From NCBI GenBank assembly GCA_947561715.1, contig OX387203.1, positions 16,120,001-16,184,000 of the forward strand: DNA of 64,000 nt, given 5' to 3'. Every line of letters begins with the position of its first letter. Position 1 is the stretch's first letter. The position numbers were made by a program, and so were the translations under genes. The DNA comes from Ascidia mentula. Its lineage: Eukaryota; Chordata; Ascidiacea; Phlebobranchia; Ascidiidae. The notes beneath the pieces are model-generated. The model did not search any database. It saw only the letters and a program-made list of their open reading frames with translations, and was not told the DNA's origin. Positions 1 through 12,500 of this stretch are shown one piece after another.

Positions 1-265
1 AGCACCAGTGACGTCAACGCGTCGGGTGAGATAGTCAGGGGCGACAGAGGCATCAATGTTTTAGTTGCGTCCAATTACCAGAAGAGCAGGTAGGGTGTAT
101 GGATTTTTTAGCTTTCAGGACAATGAATTGCGAATAATTACCATGCAAGAGCAGGGCATCGATTTTTTATTGCGTGACGAAGAAGAAGTTCGGTACAAAC
201 TTTAACTTGTTGTTGATCCAGGAAGAACTTACAGTTGATTGTGTTATCTGCATAGATTTGTACAG
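1..265. other. 5' edge of window, no exon resolved
   Basis: This stretch probably belongs to the intron or an upstream exon of the ZNFX1-like gene that follows. Short open frames exist, but I found no family motif and no convincing splice pair. The gene clearly continues beyond the left edge. Confidence 0.3.
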
Positions 266-2104
266 CTTGAGGAGTGCGGAGATATATTCACGTATCAAGG
301 ACTGGATAAATGGATGAACGACGAAGAAACAGACGAAGAAATGAATATTGCTTTGAAGGAATGCCCACGATGCAAAACCCCCATAAAAAAATCGAGGAGA
401 TACAAAAATGTCATCAATAAACAACTTGAGTAAAAACAGAATTCTTGCTTTAGTTTTTACCAGGTTTTAATGAAAAAGTAAAATTAGCTTTTGTACAATT
501 TTGTGATGATATAATTAATGCCTTTGTTTTTTTTGCCGGATTCATCCAACGAAAAACATACTTTTTCTTTTCCTAAATAAATTTTTTAAACGTTGCTTTC
601 CTTTTAAATTGTGGGATTAAAGCAGTTGCGTTTTTTGTTGTACTATTGATTTATTTTATAACAGACTGATTAACGCATGTAAGATGAAAATTGCTGGCAA
701 CAGCAAAAACATCAAGTCCGAAGTGGGAAATTTAAAAAGCAAAATAAAAAGCGACCAAAACCTGAAACTTCACTTCGAAAAGCAAGCACAAGGAATCATC
801 GACGAAATAAACGAGGTATCGGATATTCTAAACATTTGTCACAGACAAAATTTATGCAAACTCAAATTTCCAGAGACGAATTCGAACGATGACCGACGTC
901 CACGTGGTGGAAGTAAAATACAATGGTTTAAGTTTTTTGTCAAGTTTAATGCAAAATTCAAACAAGATATATTTACCGTCGACAAACTCCACATTGCAAG
1001 GTGATCAACGTCATAAATTGAGTTCTTTCCGCCTTTATTCCTTGAGCTAATTTTTCCAGGAATGAAGAAAGAATTTGAAAAAAGTTGTCGTCGAATTTCC
1101 AGGTGGTTAACAAACAAAAGAAACAACTTTTCTGGTCAAGAAACTGACGACTTGGAGCGTGAATTTGCGAGACTGAAACATTGGATGGTTTTGATCAACA
1201 TCAAATCTTCGATTGAACGGAACCCAATTTTGGAGTGAGTTTGTCAAAAAATATTCGTTTGTTACAAAACGTTGTCATAACAACTCGTGCAAAACAAACA
1301 GGGATTGCGAAGAGGTGGAAGAACTTGAAAATGTTTTGTTGAAAGATCTTTCTCCCTACTCACAAATAAAGGAAGATAAAGTGAAAAAACTTCTGGATGA
1401 AATCAAGTCAAAGGTGGCTGAGTAAAAAAAATAAAACAAAAATAAAAAATTTCATCTTTACGCTGTTCTAGAATCCATCCCTGTTTTCCGTGTTGGGGGT
1501 TTCGGAAGATGAGCGGAAGATGGTTTTGAGAGCGATGAGCTTGAGCAAAGGTCACTGGTACAAGTGTAGGAATGGCCACGTGTACGCCATCGGGGAATGT
1601 GGTGGAGCGACACAACGAAGCCGTTGTCCTGAATGCAATGAAAATATTGGTTAGTTGATTGATATTTGTGTATGTTTGCGTTACGTTTACCTGGTATTAA
1701 GTTAATTATAGATTGGCAAGCTCTTGTACTCGAAATTGTACCATGGAAAGTTTGTTTGGTACCGACTTGGTCTTGATGCTGTGTAATCGTGACAGTTAGT
1801 TGTAGAATTAAGAGGATCAGTGTGTTTTGTCGAAAAATTCAAGCACCAAGTCTTTGTTACTCATCACCAAGTCTTTGTTAACTCAACAACAATTCAACGA
1901 TCTTAACGGAAACAATCATATCCATGAGACCATGCTTGTAAAACAGGTCTTTTATTCATGTTAGATAATGATGATTGTTTTGATGTAGGAGGAGTTTCCC
2001 ACCGACTTGATGATGGAAACGAACTCGCAGGTGAAATGGACGGAGCAACAACATCAGCTTTTGATCCAAGGAATATGTACATTCCACCTGAACTTCTTCG
2101 TTAA
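266..2104 (+). CDS. ZNFX1-like protein, C-terminal exons (partial)
   Basis: This is the 3' end of a large gene resembling NFX1-type zinc finger-containing protein 1, an SF1 helicase/RNA-binding factor in antiviral and small-RNA pathways. Exons by splice site and phase are 266-429, 665-1000, 1103 to about 1235, about 1236-1413, 1472-1649 and 1989-2104. The first encodes LEECGDIFTYQGLDKWM followed by CPRCKTPI, a cysteine-rich finger; helical linker sequence comes next. The fifth exon encodes GHWYKCRNGHVYAIGECGGA then SRCPECNENIGG, matching the RZ-type zinc finger shared by ZNFX1 and RNF213. The last exon ends in a TAA at 2102. Between about 1195 and 1236 the frame changes by one, so either a very short intron or an indel lies there. 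The helicase core lies upstream of the window. RNF213 is the alternative, but the short tail after the RZ finger fits ZNFX1 better. Confidence 0.8.
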
Positions 2105-2167
2105 ACTCTTAGCCTATGATTTACATTGTATATATCTTTATACTTAACATATTTAACAAAACATATT

Positions 2168-2173
2168 AATAAA
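2168..2173 (+). promoter_or_regulatory. Polyadenylation signal AATAAA
   Basis: A canonical AATAAA lies 64 bp after the stop codon of the ZNFX1-like gene, in AT-rich sequence. It fits the end of that transcript. Confidence 0.5.
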
Positions 2174-3340
2174 AACGTATCTTTCTTTCCACTTCTATCT
2201 TTTCTAAGCTCATTTTGCATTTTTTTAATTTTATAGCGCATCATAATCGACACTGTATGATGTAAATAATTTACTGTTTATTGACATGATTTGTAAGCAC
2301 ATGTAAATGTTCACAACAATTTTTGTGTAAATAATCCTACTGTAAGTAATATCAGTAGGAAGGTAAAAATAGAGCCAACAATAAAAAACACCTTTTTTGG
2401 TACCCAAAGGTGGCGACTTTATAGTCACAACAGAGTGGAAGTCTTCGCGCCGTAACTGCACTTATGAGAAGGTCGAAATAGTGGCCGTGTCTGCAGCACT
2501 CTGTAAAAAATTAAAAAAAAATTCTTTTCACCTTTCCCCATAACGATTCAACAACAATACGAAAGAACCAGGTTTTGAAGGTTCGCGTTATGTAGTGCGT
2601 GACGCTTTAAACACAAAATCAACCAAAAATTAGATCAGGGTCCGGCAATCCTTTTTCAGTGGCGTTACAATGGCAAAAAACTACACAAAAAGGTGTTCAC
2701 TGTTTCTTTAAAACCATCCTGAACTTTTGTCTAAGCCGACCTGGATTATGTGTGCTGCCATAATCCAGGTGCCATACATCCGTTAGGTACACACAACCGA
2801 AGACGAACCTATGTAAAACATATATTCGATGGACAAACAAACTGCTTAGAAACCGAATAAAGTGTGCTAAGAGTGGTCAGTTAATAACCACATGTTAATC
2901 AAACAAAACAACGAACATCGCGTGCGAGATTCTCAAAAAAACACAATTCTACCATACAGTAGGTTATGAAGTCCCAAACGAATGCGCATCCCTTTTTACC
3001 ACAGTACAATCCGAATTTCAAACTCCCGAAATTTAATGACGCAATTTGGCTATTTGTGATCAATGTTCATGAAATGCATAAATGTGCAATGTCCATTTTA
3101 CGTAGACGTAACACCATGTTATGATTTATACGCGTTCGATACGTTTCTGACCAAGATTTGGAACCGGTGGAAGAAGGAAGATTTCTGCAGCCTCCGTCTC
3201 CAGAATTTAACGTTCCAACTATTCCCAGCACTCCTGCGTTCGGTTCCAGCAATCCACAAAACTGCAAGCGATCGCGCAAACCTCCAGAGCGGTTTCCCTA
3301 TTAACCTGATGGAGGGTTTTTCTATCTTCGGTGGGGAGGT
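2174..3340. other. Intergenic, no gene seen
   Basis: No open frame here has family motifs or plausible splice pairs. The sequence is AT-rich and looks like unconstrained intergenic DNA. Confidence 0.4.
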
Positions 3341-3404
3341 GTTGAGGTCACGCCTCATTACGTATAAAGGGCAGCAACAGTGCGCTTGCATGTCACAGCC
3401 GTGC
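3341..3404 (+). repeat. 64-bp dispersed repeat, copy 1
   Basis: Starts GTTGAGGTCACGCCTCATTA and includes CAACAGTGCGCTTG. A second copy in the same orientation lies at 4157-4221 with only a few substitutions. It is probably a transposon remnant; I do not recognise the family. Confidence 0.6.
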
Positions 3405-3944
3405 AATTAGTAGGTTAATTTAAGTTTGAGGCTGGCAAAGACCACCGAGAAAAAACGACCAAATTAGCTGATTATGCAACACAACACTGTTATTCTGTCA
3501 TAGTACCACTTTTTGTCCGACAGTGGCGTTGCCTACGATTTCGCGTCATAAATGATTTATTTAATTCGCCACAATCAACCACTAATGTATTTTTCGCAAT
3601 ATAGTTGTAACTAGAAATGTTGGAATCATCAAATTAAAGTCAACATAAAGGTGAGGTTAAAGTTATGACATCACACCCAAATTGACGCCATGTACTGTCA
3701 CTGAGCAAAAAAACGCACCATCCCGTCTTATCAAAGTACAGAGTAGTGTCGTTGCTGCTATACCCTTGCTTTACCGATGATCTAGGACAAATAAGCCTTT
3801 GGTTTGTGACGTCACAGTGACATATTTTTGTGTGATGTAAAATCTTGTCCTGACCTTTGAGGCAACGTAGTCGGTGGATTCTCCTATGTTTGAAACTATT
3901 CGATATCTGCAATATAAGGCGCCTTCTCCCATGTAAACAATGCA

Positions 3945-4136
3945 TTTTTTCGACGCGAGCGCCTTGTGTGATGTCAATTAAGCCACAGCGCAAATGGTTT
4001 ACGATTTTTAATCGCCGTTACTTTCGTGCAGTTTTCTACATTTTTTAGTTGACGTAGAACCGTGAAACTTTGGATATATCTTTGTTGTAGATGTACCTTT
4101 AGTTTTACGCAAAGTTGTCATGGCCGTGTCATATTC
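3945..4136 (+). repeat. About 190-bp dispersed repeat, copy 1
   Basis: Shares almost its whole length, in the same orientation, with 26658-26848. Shared stretches include GCCTTGTGTGATGTCAATT, GTTTTCTACA and TGTAGATGTACCTTTAG. Copies 22.7 kb apart at roughly 85-90% identity by eye imply an interspersed element. It carries no coding signal. Confidence 0.65.
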
Positions 4137-4156
4137 ACTTTAAAGAAGAAAGACCT

Positions 4157-4221
4157 GTTGAGGTCACGCCTCATTACGTATACACGACAGCAACAGTGCG
4201 CTTGTGTGCCACAGCCGCGTG
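4157..4221 (+). repeat. 64-bp dispersed repeat, copy 2
   Basis: Second copy of the sequence at 3341-3404. It sits just after the 190-bp dispersed repeat, so the two may belong to one composite element. Confidence 0.6.
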
Positions 4222-4796
4222 ATTCGTGGAATGTGCCGCAGTCCATTCTGCGTATTTTGGGCACTCATCTGCCTGCTGAGTTGTTCAACATCAAAAAGTT
4301 TTCAAAAGTAATGATTTCGGTGTAAATAAATCGTATCTTACATTATACTTATTCAAATTCCATCAGATTATTTACGTCCTGCGCAACCCGAAAGATCAAG
4401 TGGTTCAACAGAGTTTTTTCATTGTCCCTAAAATGTGACTAACTTGCTTGAAAACGTTTTAGTCTTTGCCTTGACAGGAAGCTTGGATGTATCCTTCTGC
4501 AACTAGCTGCAAAAACGTGCATCTCAAATGGCCTGGCTGTATTGTCACGAGCGTTTTAATGATATGTACTTGTCACATTTGAAAATCATTTATGTACCGT
4601 TGTATTAAAGACTTAAGTTACTGCTTATGTTGGCCGTTGAGTTGGAGCTTTTATTTTGAGGTTTCCCATTATATTAATAAACCGCACAAACCAAGCCAAG
4701 TTCAATCTACCAGGCTATTTCTTGGTTTTATTGAGTGTTTACGGATATGCATTGCTCAAATTAGTATTGGATATACGGAGTTTAAAGTAATCTAAT

Positions 4797-4870
4797 AGTC
4801 TGTTCTTCTGGCACAACAAAAACGTAACTTTATTAACCGGCGTTTCGCGTGTTATCCAACTATAGTATTT
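4797..4870 (+). repeat. Fragment of an inverted-end element terminus
   Basis: GTTCTTCTGGCACAACAAAA followed by an ACCGGCGTTTCGCG-type core resembles the ends of the elements at 11142-12137 and 39265-40083. Such cores occur in Penelope-type terminal repeats. Only one end is visible. Confidence 0.45.
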
Positions 4871-5546
4871 TGAGCAACCCTCCTTTCAAAAATATTACAT
4901 CATTGTCATTGGATGATACCAGTTTATTAACAAATGTTATATAATGACCTGTTTCCCCAATCATGAATGAGTGCACAAACAGCACTTGCGTTCGTCTGTA
5001 ATACTTCGCAAATTACGATACATTACGAAGTTTCAATTTGGAATCGAATCTGGCCACTAGACATTCATGTCCTTGATATAAATGCTTGCATGCCTCCCTA
5101 AAACTGCTTTGCCGAACATATGTTGTAACGCAGATCAATATCAGCTTTACTGTGCATTCAACCAGCATGACTTCTTCCATTTACGTTTTATTCAAAATGT
5201 TTGATACCATTTGTCGCGTCTGACCCTAGACTGTTTTTCTTGGGCGACGCTGTCGGGTTAGTTTAATTGGTGTGTTTTTGAAACTGGCTTTACTGCTGCA
5301 GAATAAGCTGTTGACAGTCTGCTCACTTTTTTAATAATCATTCCGTTACCACTGTACAGTATCTCACACATCACAATCAACTATGACGTCACAATACAAC
5401 GTAACTTGATGTGTAACCACGTAATTTGTGACACCATTGTATTTGCTGGCAAATATTTCATTCAACCACATGCAACACCAAAATGTCACCAAACAGGTTA
5501 GTTTTAACAACGAAGGACTATCGTTGTAGGCCATTATTCAGTTAAC
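4871..5546. other. Intergenic, nothing recognised
   Basis: AT-rich sequence with short frames only. I see no motif or structured repeat. Confidence 0.35.
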
Positions 5547-5625
5547 ACAGTGTTTCCCAACAAATGGTACGCGACGCATTCCATGTGGTACGCGAGCACC
5601 TTTCAATAATTTGCGGATATAGTTC
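5547..5625 (+). repeat. hAT-like terminal fragment
   Basis: Begins CAGTGTTTCCCAACAAATGG and continues with repeated GGTACGCG words. CAGTG plus TTTCCCAAC is typical of hAT terminal inverted repeats. The reverse complement of a related sequence ends at 42085. The opposite terminus is not visible, so this is a relic. Confidence 0.45.
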
Positions 5626-6117
5626 GAATTGAAAAAATGACATCTGTTATCTGTTTGGATAACGTAGTTTCAAAAACAAACACATATTTGGATGAGATAT
5701 CTTCAAAATTGATGCTGTTGTTTCCTTTAATGACATTGTTGTCATTGATTTCGCAGACAAATCTTTTATGCTATGTTTTTATTTCTGCGTTGGTCATGAC
5801 GCTTTAAAAGAAACACATGTTGCTACATATCAACAATTTTGCCATTCCATGGCGTCAGGCAGACTGTCTTCTGCCGTATGTCAGTAGCAATGAGTTTCTT
5901 TGAAATTACCCATCTACAAACTCATTAGGAGAAAGTGATTTGCTGTCTGAAGACACCCCATTGTTAATCACCTGTATGAAACACAACCCTTCTTGAATAA
6001 AATGCAAAGAAAATACAGTGCAGTGAAAAGTAACCATTCATTGATTGTGGCCACCAGTCTTTCTCTGCTTTGACGGTCTTTTTCGCATTGATCGTTATAC
6101 GCCCAAATAAATTTTTC

Positions 6118-6380
6118 CCAACCATCATTGCCTTCAAAAAGGTGAATTTTTTTACACTTACAGACGTGATGTAATACATTGGCAGCTATACCCTTGCTTT
6201 TCTTCTTTTTCGTGACATGTTCTTCTGCAAACAAGAGAAAAATTAAATTGCACACTATGTTTTCAGATGGTATAGCACTATACCTCTTTAACGTTTTTTG
6301 CCAGTGGAGGTGCTTGGCGCATCTTCATCCTCTGTATCAAATGTCTGCGCAGCAGGTGCTTCTACGTCACCTAAAAATTG
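6118..6380 (-). other. Possible exons of an unrecognised gene or element
   Basis: On the minus strand an acidic segment (DVEAPAAQTFDTEDEDAPST) and a lysine-rich segment (EEHVTKKKKSKGIAANV) are bounded by plausible splice sites. A further segment NDGWEKFIWAYNDQCEKD follows. Together they look like protein-coding sequence, but I recognise no domain and the phases do not join cleanly. It may belong to the gypsy-like relic just upstream or to a small host gene. Confidence 0.25.
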
Positions 6381-6830
6381 CAAGACATTAATACAAATAA
6401 TTTTGAAACATGGGTAATTTAACATGATGCCCCATATTTGCATTGTAAATTGACTCACAATGAAAGTATACTTCCATTCACTTTCTGCTGTAATACCAAA
6501 TTCAACACATGATTCGCACCAACGCCAATGCGCGAGAAACGGGGTCATAGGTCAAGTTGTGCGGGGTGAAAAAAAAATAGAAAATGATTGGTTTCGGTTA
6601 GTAAATGTCGAATATAATTACATTTCGGAGTTGTTTTTAAAATATTTGTTGCAAAATGAAAAACAAAGACCCTGCGTATGGCATATGTATTGCGGACGTG
6701 GACAGTTGGGAGTTTGCGGGAACATTGTAAGCTGTTTGGATTGCAAACCAGCAACAAAGTCGTAACTTATTGCTTAGGCCTTTTTCGTCGATGTTATGGG
6801 TGTGCAGCAAAGTGAAAAAGTCTTAACACG

Positions 6831-7097
6831 TTATTGCATGTTCAAACTTTGCGTTGCCACCGTTTGATTTGCAACACAAATTTGTACAGCTTTAGTCAAC
6901 GTGAAATTTTCTTTTTTGAGTAAAGTTTTTCTCAATAGAATATTACAAGGCCCATACAGAATTTCACCTCCTACTAACGAAGCTTGCAAAGTTTCAAACT
7001 CACAATTTGCGGAAAGCTTCTTTAATTCCAAAACAAACTTCTTCCAAATTTTGGCTGCATTGCCATCCCACACCATCTGCTTCTGCAGAAACCACAA
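6831..7097 (-). pseudogene. Ty3/gypsy-type gag fragment
   Basis: The 88-residue frame contains KFVLELKKLSANCEF, then LRKTLLKKENFTLTKAVQIC. This is the pattern of a metazoan Ty3/gypsy gag C-terminal region, where a short helix precedes an LR-rich segment and an LTL-KA-QIC helix before the zinc knuckles. Only scattered, non-canonical cysteines follow downstream. No LTRs, protease or polymerase are recognisable nearby, so I call it a decayed fragment. A domesticated gag exon is possible but less likely. Confidence 0.5.
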
Positions 7098-9599
7098 TTT
7101 CTCCGCAATTAGTCGTTTGTTTCTGACACTTATTTATGTGCGTAGCAACTCCCAGACATAAGTAAGTTTTATTTGAAGGTTTTTTTTCACGATATCGGGG
7201 TTTGAACCCAGGAATTTTTTTTCACGAATTTTTTTATCCTGTTGTATGGGTCGGGCTCTTGACCATTGCCGCCAATCACCCAAAACTATTACAGTGCCTC
7301 GCCCTGGGCGACATCATGCGGACAATAACTTAACAACATACATAACATAAGGTAAGGCCCGTTTACACACTGGAATATTCAAAGAAACACTAGTTTATTT
7401 AGTTGTTTAAACTTCTGTTCCAACCAACCGTAAAGTGATTAACAGCAAATAAAAAGTAGTACCGGAACCTCGTAGTTAAGTGCAAACTATCCAGTTCTAA
7501 TACTTTACTAAATACTTGCTTTATTTGTCAATGAATAATTTGACTTCATTCATTTGCATTCAGCTCGACCACACATAGTTTCAATGGATTTTTACAGGTA
7601 AAAAAGTCGCAAAAAGCTTTTCAAATTTCCAATTAAACACATTCCGACACCACGAAATCTACAACCGCAACCCCGAGTCAGCGAGTCGAAAGAGAAAAAA
7701 GCGATCGAGTGGATTAGCGCTCGACGCACTTTGCAAGAAAAATGCGTGCGTTGGTTAATTGCTCATGCGAAAATTGCCAACGAAAGCAGTGCAGGTGCGA
7801 CTTCTTGGCAGCACAAAATATTCAGTTTCGTGACAAGACAAAAATACAGTATTTACAAAACAGGAATTAACTTAAGTGTTCAGTTCAAAGTAATAGAGCT
7901 GCGATCGTGTAAATAGAACTAACACGCTGAAATTTTGTGCATTATTTCTAGTGACTGCACACCAGGATGCGTTATCGATTTACATATTGTTGAAATTGAT
8001 TTAACCGCTTATGAAACATAACAAATAACAAGTTAATTCATCTTTCTGTGACTAGAAACTATAACATTAGAACAAACTGTGACGATAGATATATGATTTG
8101 TGCGAAGGGGTAAAATTCGTTCTAGTGCGTCGCACACGAGGTTTTGTAAACACTTCGTTAGAGCCCCGGACTTGTTGTTAACGCACACATGTGTGACCTC
8201 AAAATACTGGGAGGAAGGTTGAATTTCTTTGTGCTTAAAATAATATGTTGCACTGCAGTCCTTGCACGTATGTGTGGGATTCCAGCAAAAGAAAGTTCAG
8301 TACGGTGTGGTAAAAAGCAGCGATGTTACAAAACACAATATAAAAGCAAAATTTTACTTTGCTGATACATTTACATCATGTATTTCTGCATCACAACTTA
8401 ACGCATGGCAGACCACAACATATTGGAAGACAGGTTTATTTTTTTATCCGTGTTTTGTGGTGGTTTCTTGGCCTGTGTGTTGTGGCCGCGCATATTTTTT
8501 ATGTCATGAGGTTTATAAACGCTTTACTGTGAAAACCGACCCATCGTTGAAACGAATACACGAGTTTCCTTTCTGGTTATAATGGAGTAATGAAGACGAA
8601 AAGGAAGTAGTTGTGTTGTTATGAAGAACTAATGTTGCGCCTGAAAAGAAAATAGTCTGATGCAACGCATCTACACGGCAGGCAGTGTATAGCCTAGATT
8701 GTGTTAAGGTTAAGTTTGGAAAGTTGCCTTAACTTTCACTTTATTTTAGTTAAAACATGATTTCAGCGAATGATGTGTGGGTTGGTAAAAGTTTAAGAAA
8801 CAAAATCTGTTTATCAAAGGTGTTATGGTCACTAATTTTCCCAGGCAAATAAAGGCGTTAACGACGTAAAAAAATGAGCATATTATAAAACCGAAAATTA
8901 AATATGTATTCAGAAAACTAAACTAATTTGGATCAATTCGAACGAAGGTCCCGTTTGCGCATTGCGCATCACGATGTGGATTTGTGTGTGTAAATTCAAC
9001 ACAGCGATCGTGCGCACATTTTATAATTATTATTATTTTAACGACAGCCATTTAATACGTTATAATTTTAAACACTTTTACGAGAATCAACAGAAATTCT
9101 TTGTTTTTGTTTTCACCTCTGACAGTTGCAGAATCTGATGATGCCTTGTCAGGCGAAATACATTTTTCTAGACCTCAACTAAATGTACTGACTGTATAAT
9201 CGCGTTGTTGTATTGATACACATAAATACATAATTTAAAATTAGGCATTTAATATGGATTTTAAAATGTTCCTTGCTGCAAACGGTAATATTACAGGATG
9301 CAGAGTAAATGGTGTTTGTTTCTTGGCATCAGGGCGTGGTCGCCGCGCCGGCCATGGAAAGCGGTCTGTCACGTGATTATACTGCCGTGCAGTTAATTGA
9401 ATTGTGTTTTAAACCAATGTCTATCCCTTGGTTAACACCAATAAATTGACAACTGTAATTATATTTCTACGTAAGTTTAGACAAGAAAACTGATTTGTTA
9501 GTTATTTGCAGTTTCAATGGACTTGGTGACTTTCATTGTCTGTTAAATCATAGCATAAATTTATTCTTCCCCAGGTTGCTATGCACATATGAAATAAAT
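7098..9599. other. Intergenic, no gene resolved
   Basis: About 2.5 kb of AT-rich DNA. Near 7740-7810 a cysteine-rich frame (NCSCENCQRKQCRCDF) is visible but short. Around 9130-9220 a GATGATGCC-type core followed by GGCGAAATAC resembles a Penelope terminal repeat. Nothing is strong enough to call a gene. Confidence 0.35.
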
Positions 9600-12500
9600 A
9601 TGATTTCTTTTGACAAACTCACGGAGGAAATAGTGGGAAAGAGTTGGTACGCACTTTTCCTGGTGTTGCCTGGATTGTTGGTAAACGTTGCGTCATCTGG
9701 TATAATGACTGGTTCGGTTTTTCTAGGTATGAAATAGTACATGCAATACTAATACCTTTCAAACGAGACTCTCATGTGACATTTTACTGTGTGCGAAACA
9801 GTGTGTGTGAATTTAAATTAAATTGACATTATTTGTGTTTCCTGTTAGAATAAACTACTTTTCTAAAATACCCCATATAAAAAAATATGATTAGTATTTA
9901 AATCAAGTCGTTAACCACTTACGTCAAAATTATGATCTTTTGATATCTGCGAGTTATGAATTTTGTAAGGTTGTGAAAATATATAAGTTTTTGCTGTCCC
10001 GTGTTGTAAGTTTGCCATTGAATATAATTTCCGTCAGTTTGACACAACAAACGCAGAAGTGACAACTAGAGTCAATGCACTAAAATAAACAAAATCTTTT
10101 TACCATCAACGAACATAGCGGGAGTTCCCCTATCACGATGCTACATAGACCCCTACGACAACTCAACACAATATTCGCAACTTACTGATGATGTCATCTC
10201 CTTTAAGTTTCTGCCTTGGAATCACGCCACTGGGGTATTTACGGTTTACTGTAGTCAGAAACACGAGCTTCTTTTTCTCTACAAAAATGGAAAGATTTCA
10301 TTCTTGTTTGTTGATTAAAACCTCGTTAATTTAAGTTTTTAACACTCGAAATCTGACCAGTTCACATATTCCTATTTGTACAAAACTAGGAACCGGACAG
10401 ATGCCATCGAAACTTGATCAACGACAGTTGGTGCTCATCCAATATATCCGTACTTACTTGCTTGAACTCATCCGAAATTATTGGCAAAACCACATGCAGG
10501 GATGGTTATATATACGACAGGACACACTACGATGAAACTATTGTTACAGAAGTATGTAAAATCACCCGATTGTTTTTATAATCTTCTTTTCGTTTTATTC
10601 GTTACAATAAAGTTTTTCCCGTGCTTGTTTATCTACAGTGGGATCTCGTGTGTGAAAGACGTTCTCTCGTTTCATTTTCAACTTCTCTGTTTTTCATCGG
10701 TGTTGGAATTGGTTCTGTAGTAAGCGGAATTGTATCCGACACGTGAGTGTTGTACCACAGATAACTAACATCAATTTAAAGTCGGTAAATATGATAGGGA
10801 ATATGCAGGCATTAATATATAAACTGACATCTTGAACCTTGTGTTTAACATGCATTACATTGCATTGTCTAAACCTTGTGTTTAATACCATCCAATTGCA
10901 TTGTTTGTACCTAAGTTTTTATTGCAGGTTTGGAAGATTGTTCACTATACGGTTTGGGTTGATACTCGCAATTATAATGGGAGTATCTACATCTTATTCG
11001 CCAAACATATATGTATTCTCTGTGCTAAGGGCTATGCAGGTTATGTTTTCGTATCAATCCGTCACGTCGGCTTTTACATACGGCAAGTATAATGTAAACA
11101 TATAAGTTGTTACAAATATAATGTTGCTGCCCGGCATATCATATTTTAATACTCTGGTCTTCCGGCACATTAAAACGTAACTGGTATACTCCGACGTCGT
11201 GCCTGCTATTTAGGTAGGCTTCCTCGGGGTAATGGTACAGCACCAACACCAAGAAAACGCACAAACACGAAAAAACACCGCTTGTAAAATCACGTGATGT
11301 AATTAGAAGACGGGAAACAACACTTACAACTAATCGTTATGAAGCACCGGGAAATAGACGCACTGTTCCCCATTATTAATACGGCGACTCGGATGATATT
11401 GATCTCTTCAACATGATCTTCATTGCTTGAGACCAAAGCATAAGCTATCTCTATTAGGGATAGAAGCAGCGGAACCAAAAGGAGTGGTTTATTTAATTCC
11501 ATGTGTAAACCCTTCGTACTCTCCACATGGAATTAAATAAACCACTCCTTTTGGTTCCGCTGCTTCTATCCCTAAGAGATAGCTTATGCTTTGGTCTCAA
11601 GCAATGAAGATCATGTTGAAGAGATCAATATCATCCAAGACGCGGTGCGGGAAAACTGGTATCCCTCGTGGATATCACGTGGAAGATCGGCCGTCACACA
11701 AAAGACCCGACGCCAACCTTTGGTACGGTGGTTCTTCCCTATGTCTCCACACACACCGAGAATTTACAGCGGATGTTGACCGATTATGGGATTAAGGTCT
11801 ACATTAGACCCCATACAACACTCCGTAGTTTATTGTCGCATTACATTGCTATGGAAGCAGCGGAACCCAGAAGTGGTTTGTTCAATGTGGAGAGTGCGAG
11901 GGGGTCAACATCTTTGCTTTAAAACAACTTGCTGGAATTATTGTTTCCCTGCCTTTTCATTACATCACGTGATTTTACAAGCGTTGTTAGAGTTATTTTT
12001 TCGTGTTGGTACGTTTCCTTGGTGTTGGTTCTGTGCTGTACCATTACCCTGAGGAAGTCTTTGGCTGAATAGCAGGCACAACGTCGGTGAAAACAAGTTA
12101 TGTTTTATTGTGACAGAAGAACAGACCATTAAAATACGGTAGTAAACAATATATCTTTGTCAAGTGCAATTTTGACTGTGTGTCAATCATGTCAAAGCAA
12201 ACTGAAACTAGAGTGCCCCAAGCAAAAAAAATTACCGAAACTAAATTACCAAAATTAAATTATTTCGTTTAGTTTCGGAAGTAAGTCCACCATCTTGGAG
12301 ATTGGCAGTTACCCTTTCGTTTAGCACAGTATTTGCATTGGAATGCATGGTGTTGAGTGGTTTTGCATTTTATTGGAGGAAATGGAGAGACTTGCAACGT
12401 GCTTACACTCTCATCATGTTGATTCCAATCTTACCTTACTCATTCCTGCTTCCCAAATCTCCAAGGTAACGTGGATTGACAGTTTTCGTACGTTGCATAC

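Noticed and set aside
8262..8582. 106-residue open frame
   Set aside because: No domain, no splice context and a composition like surrounding intergenic DNA.
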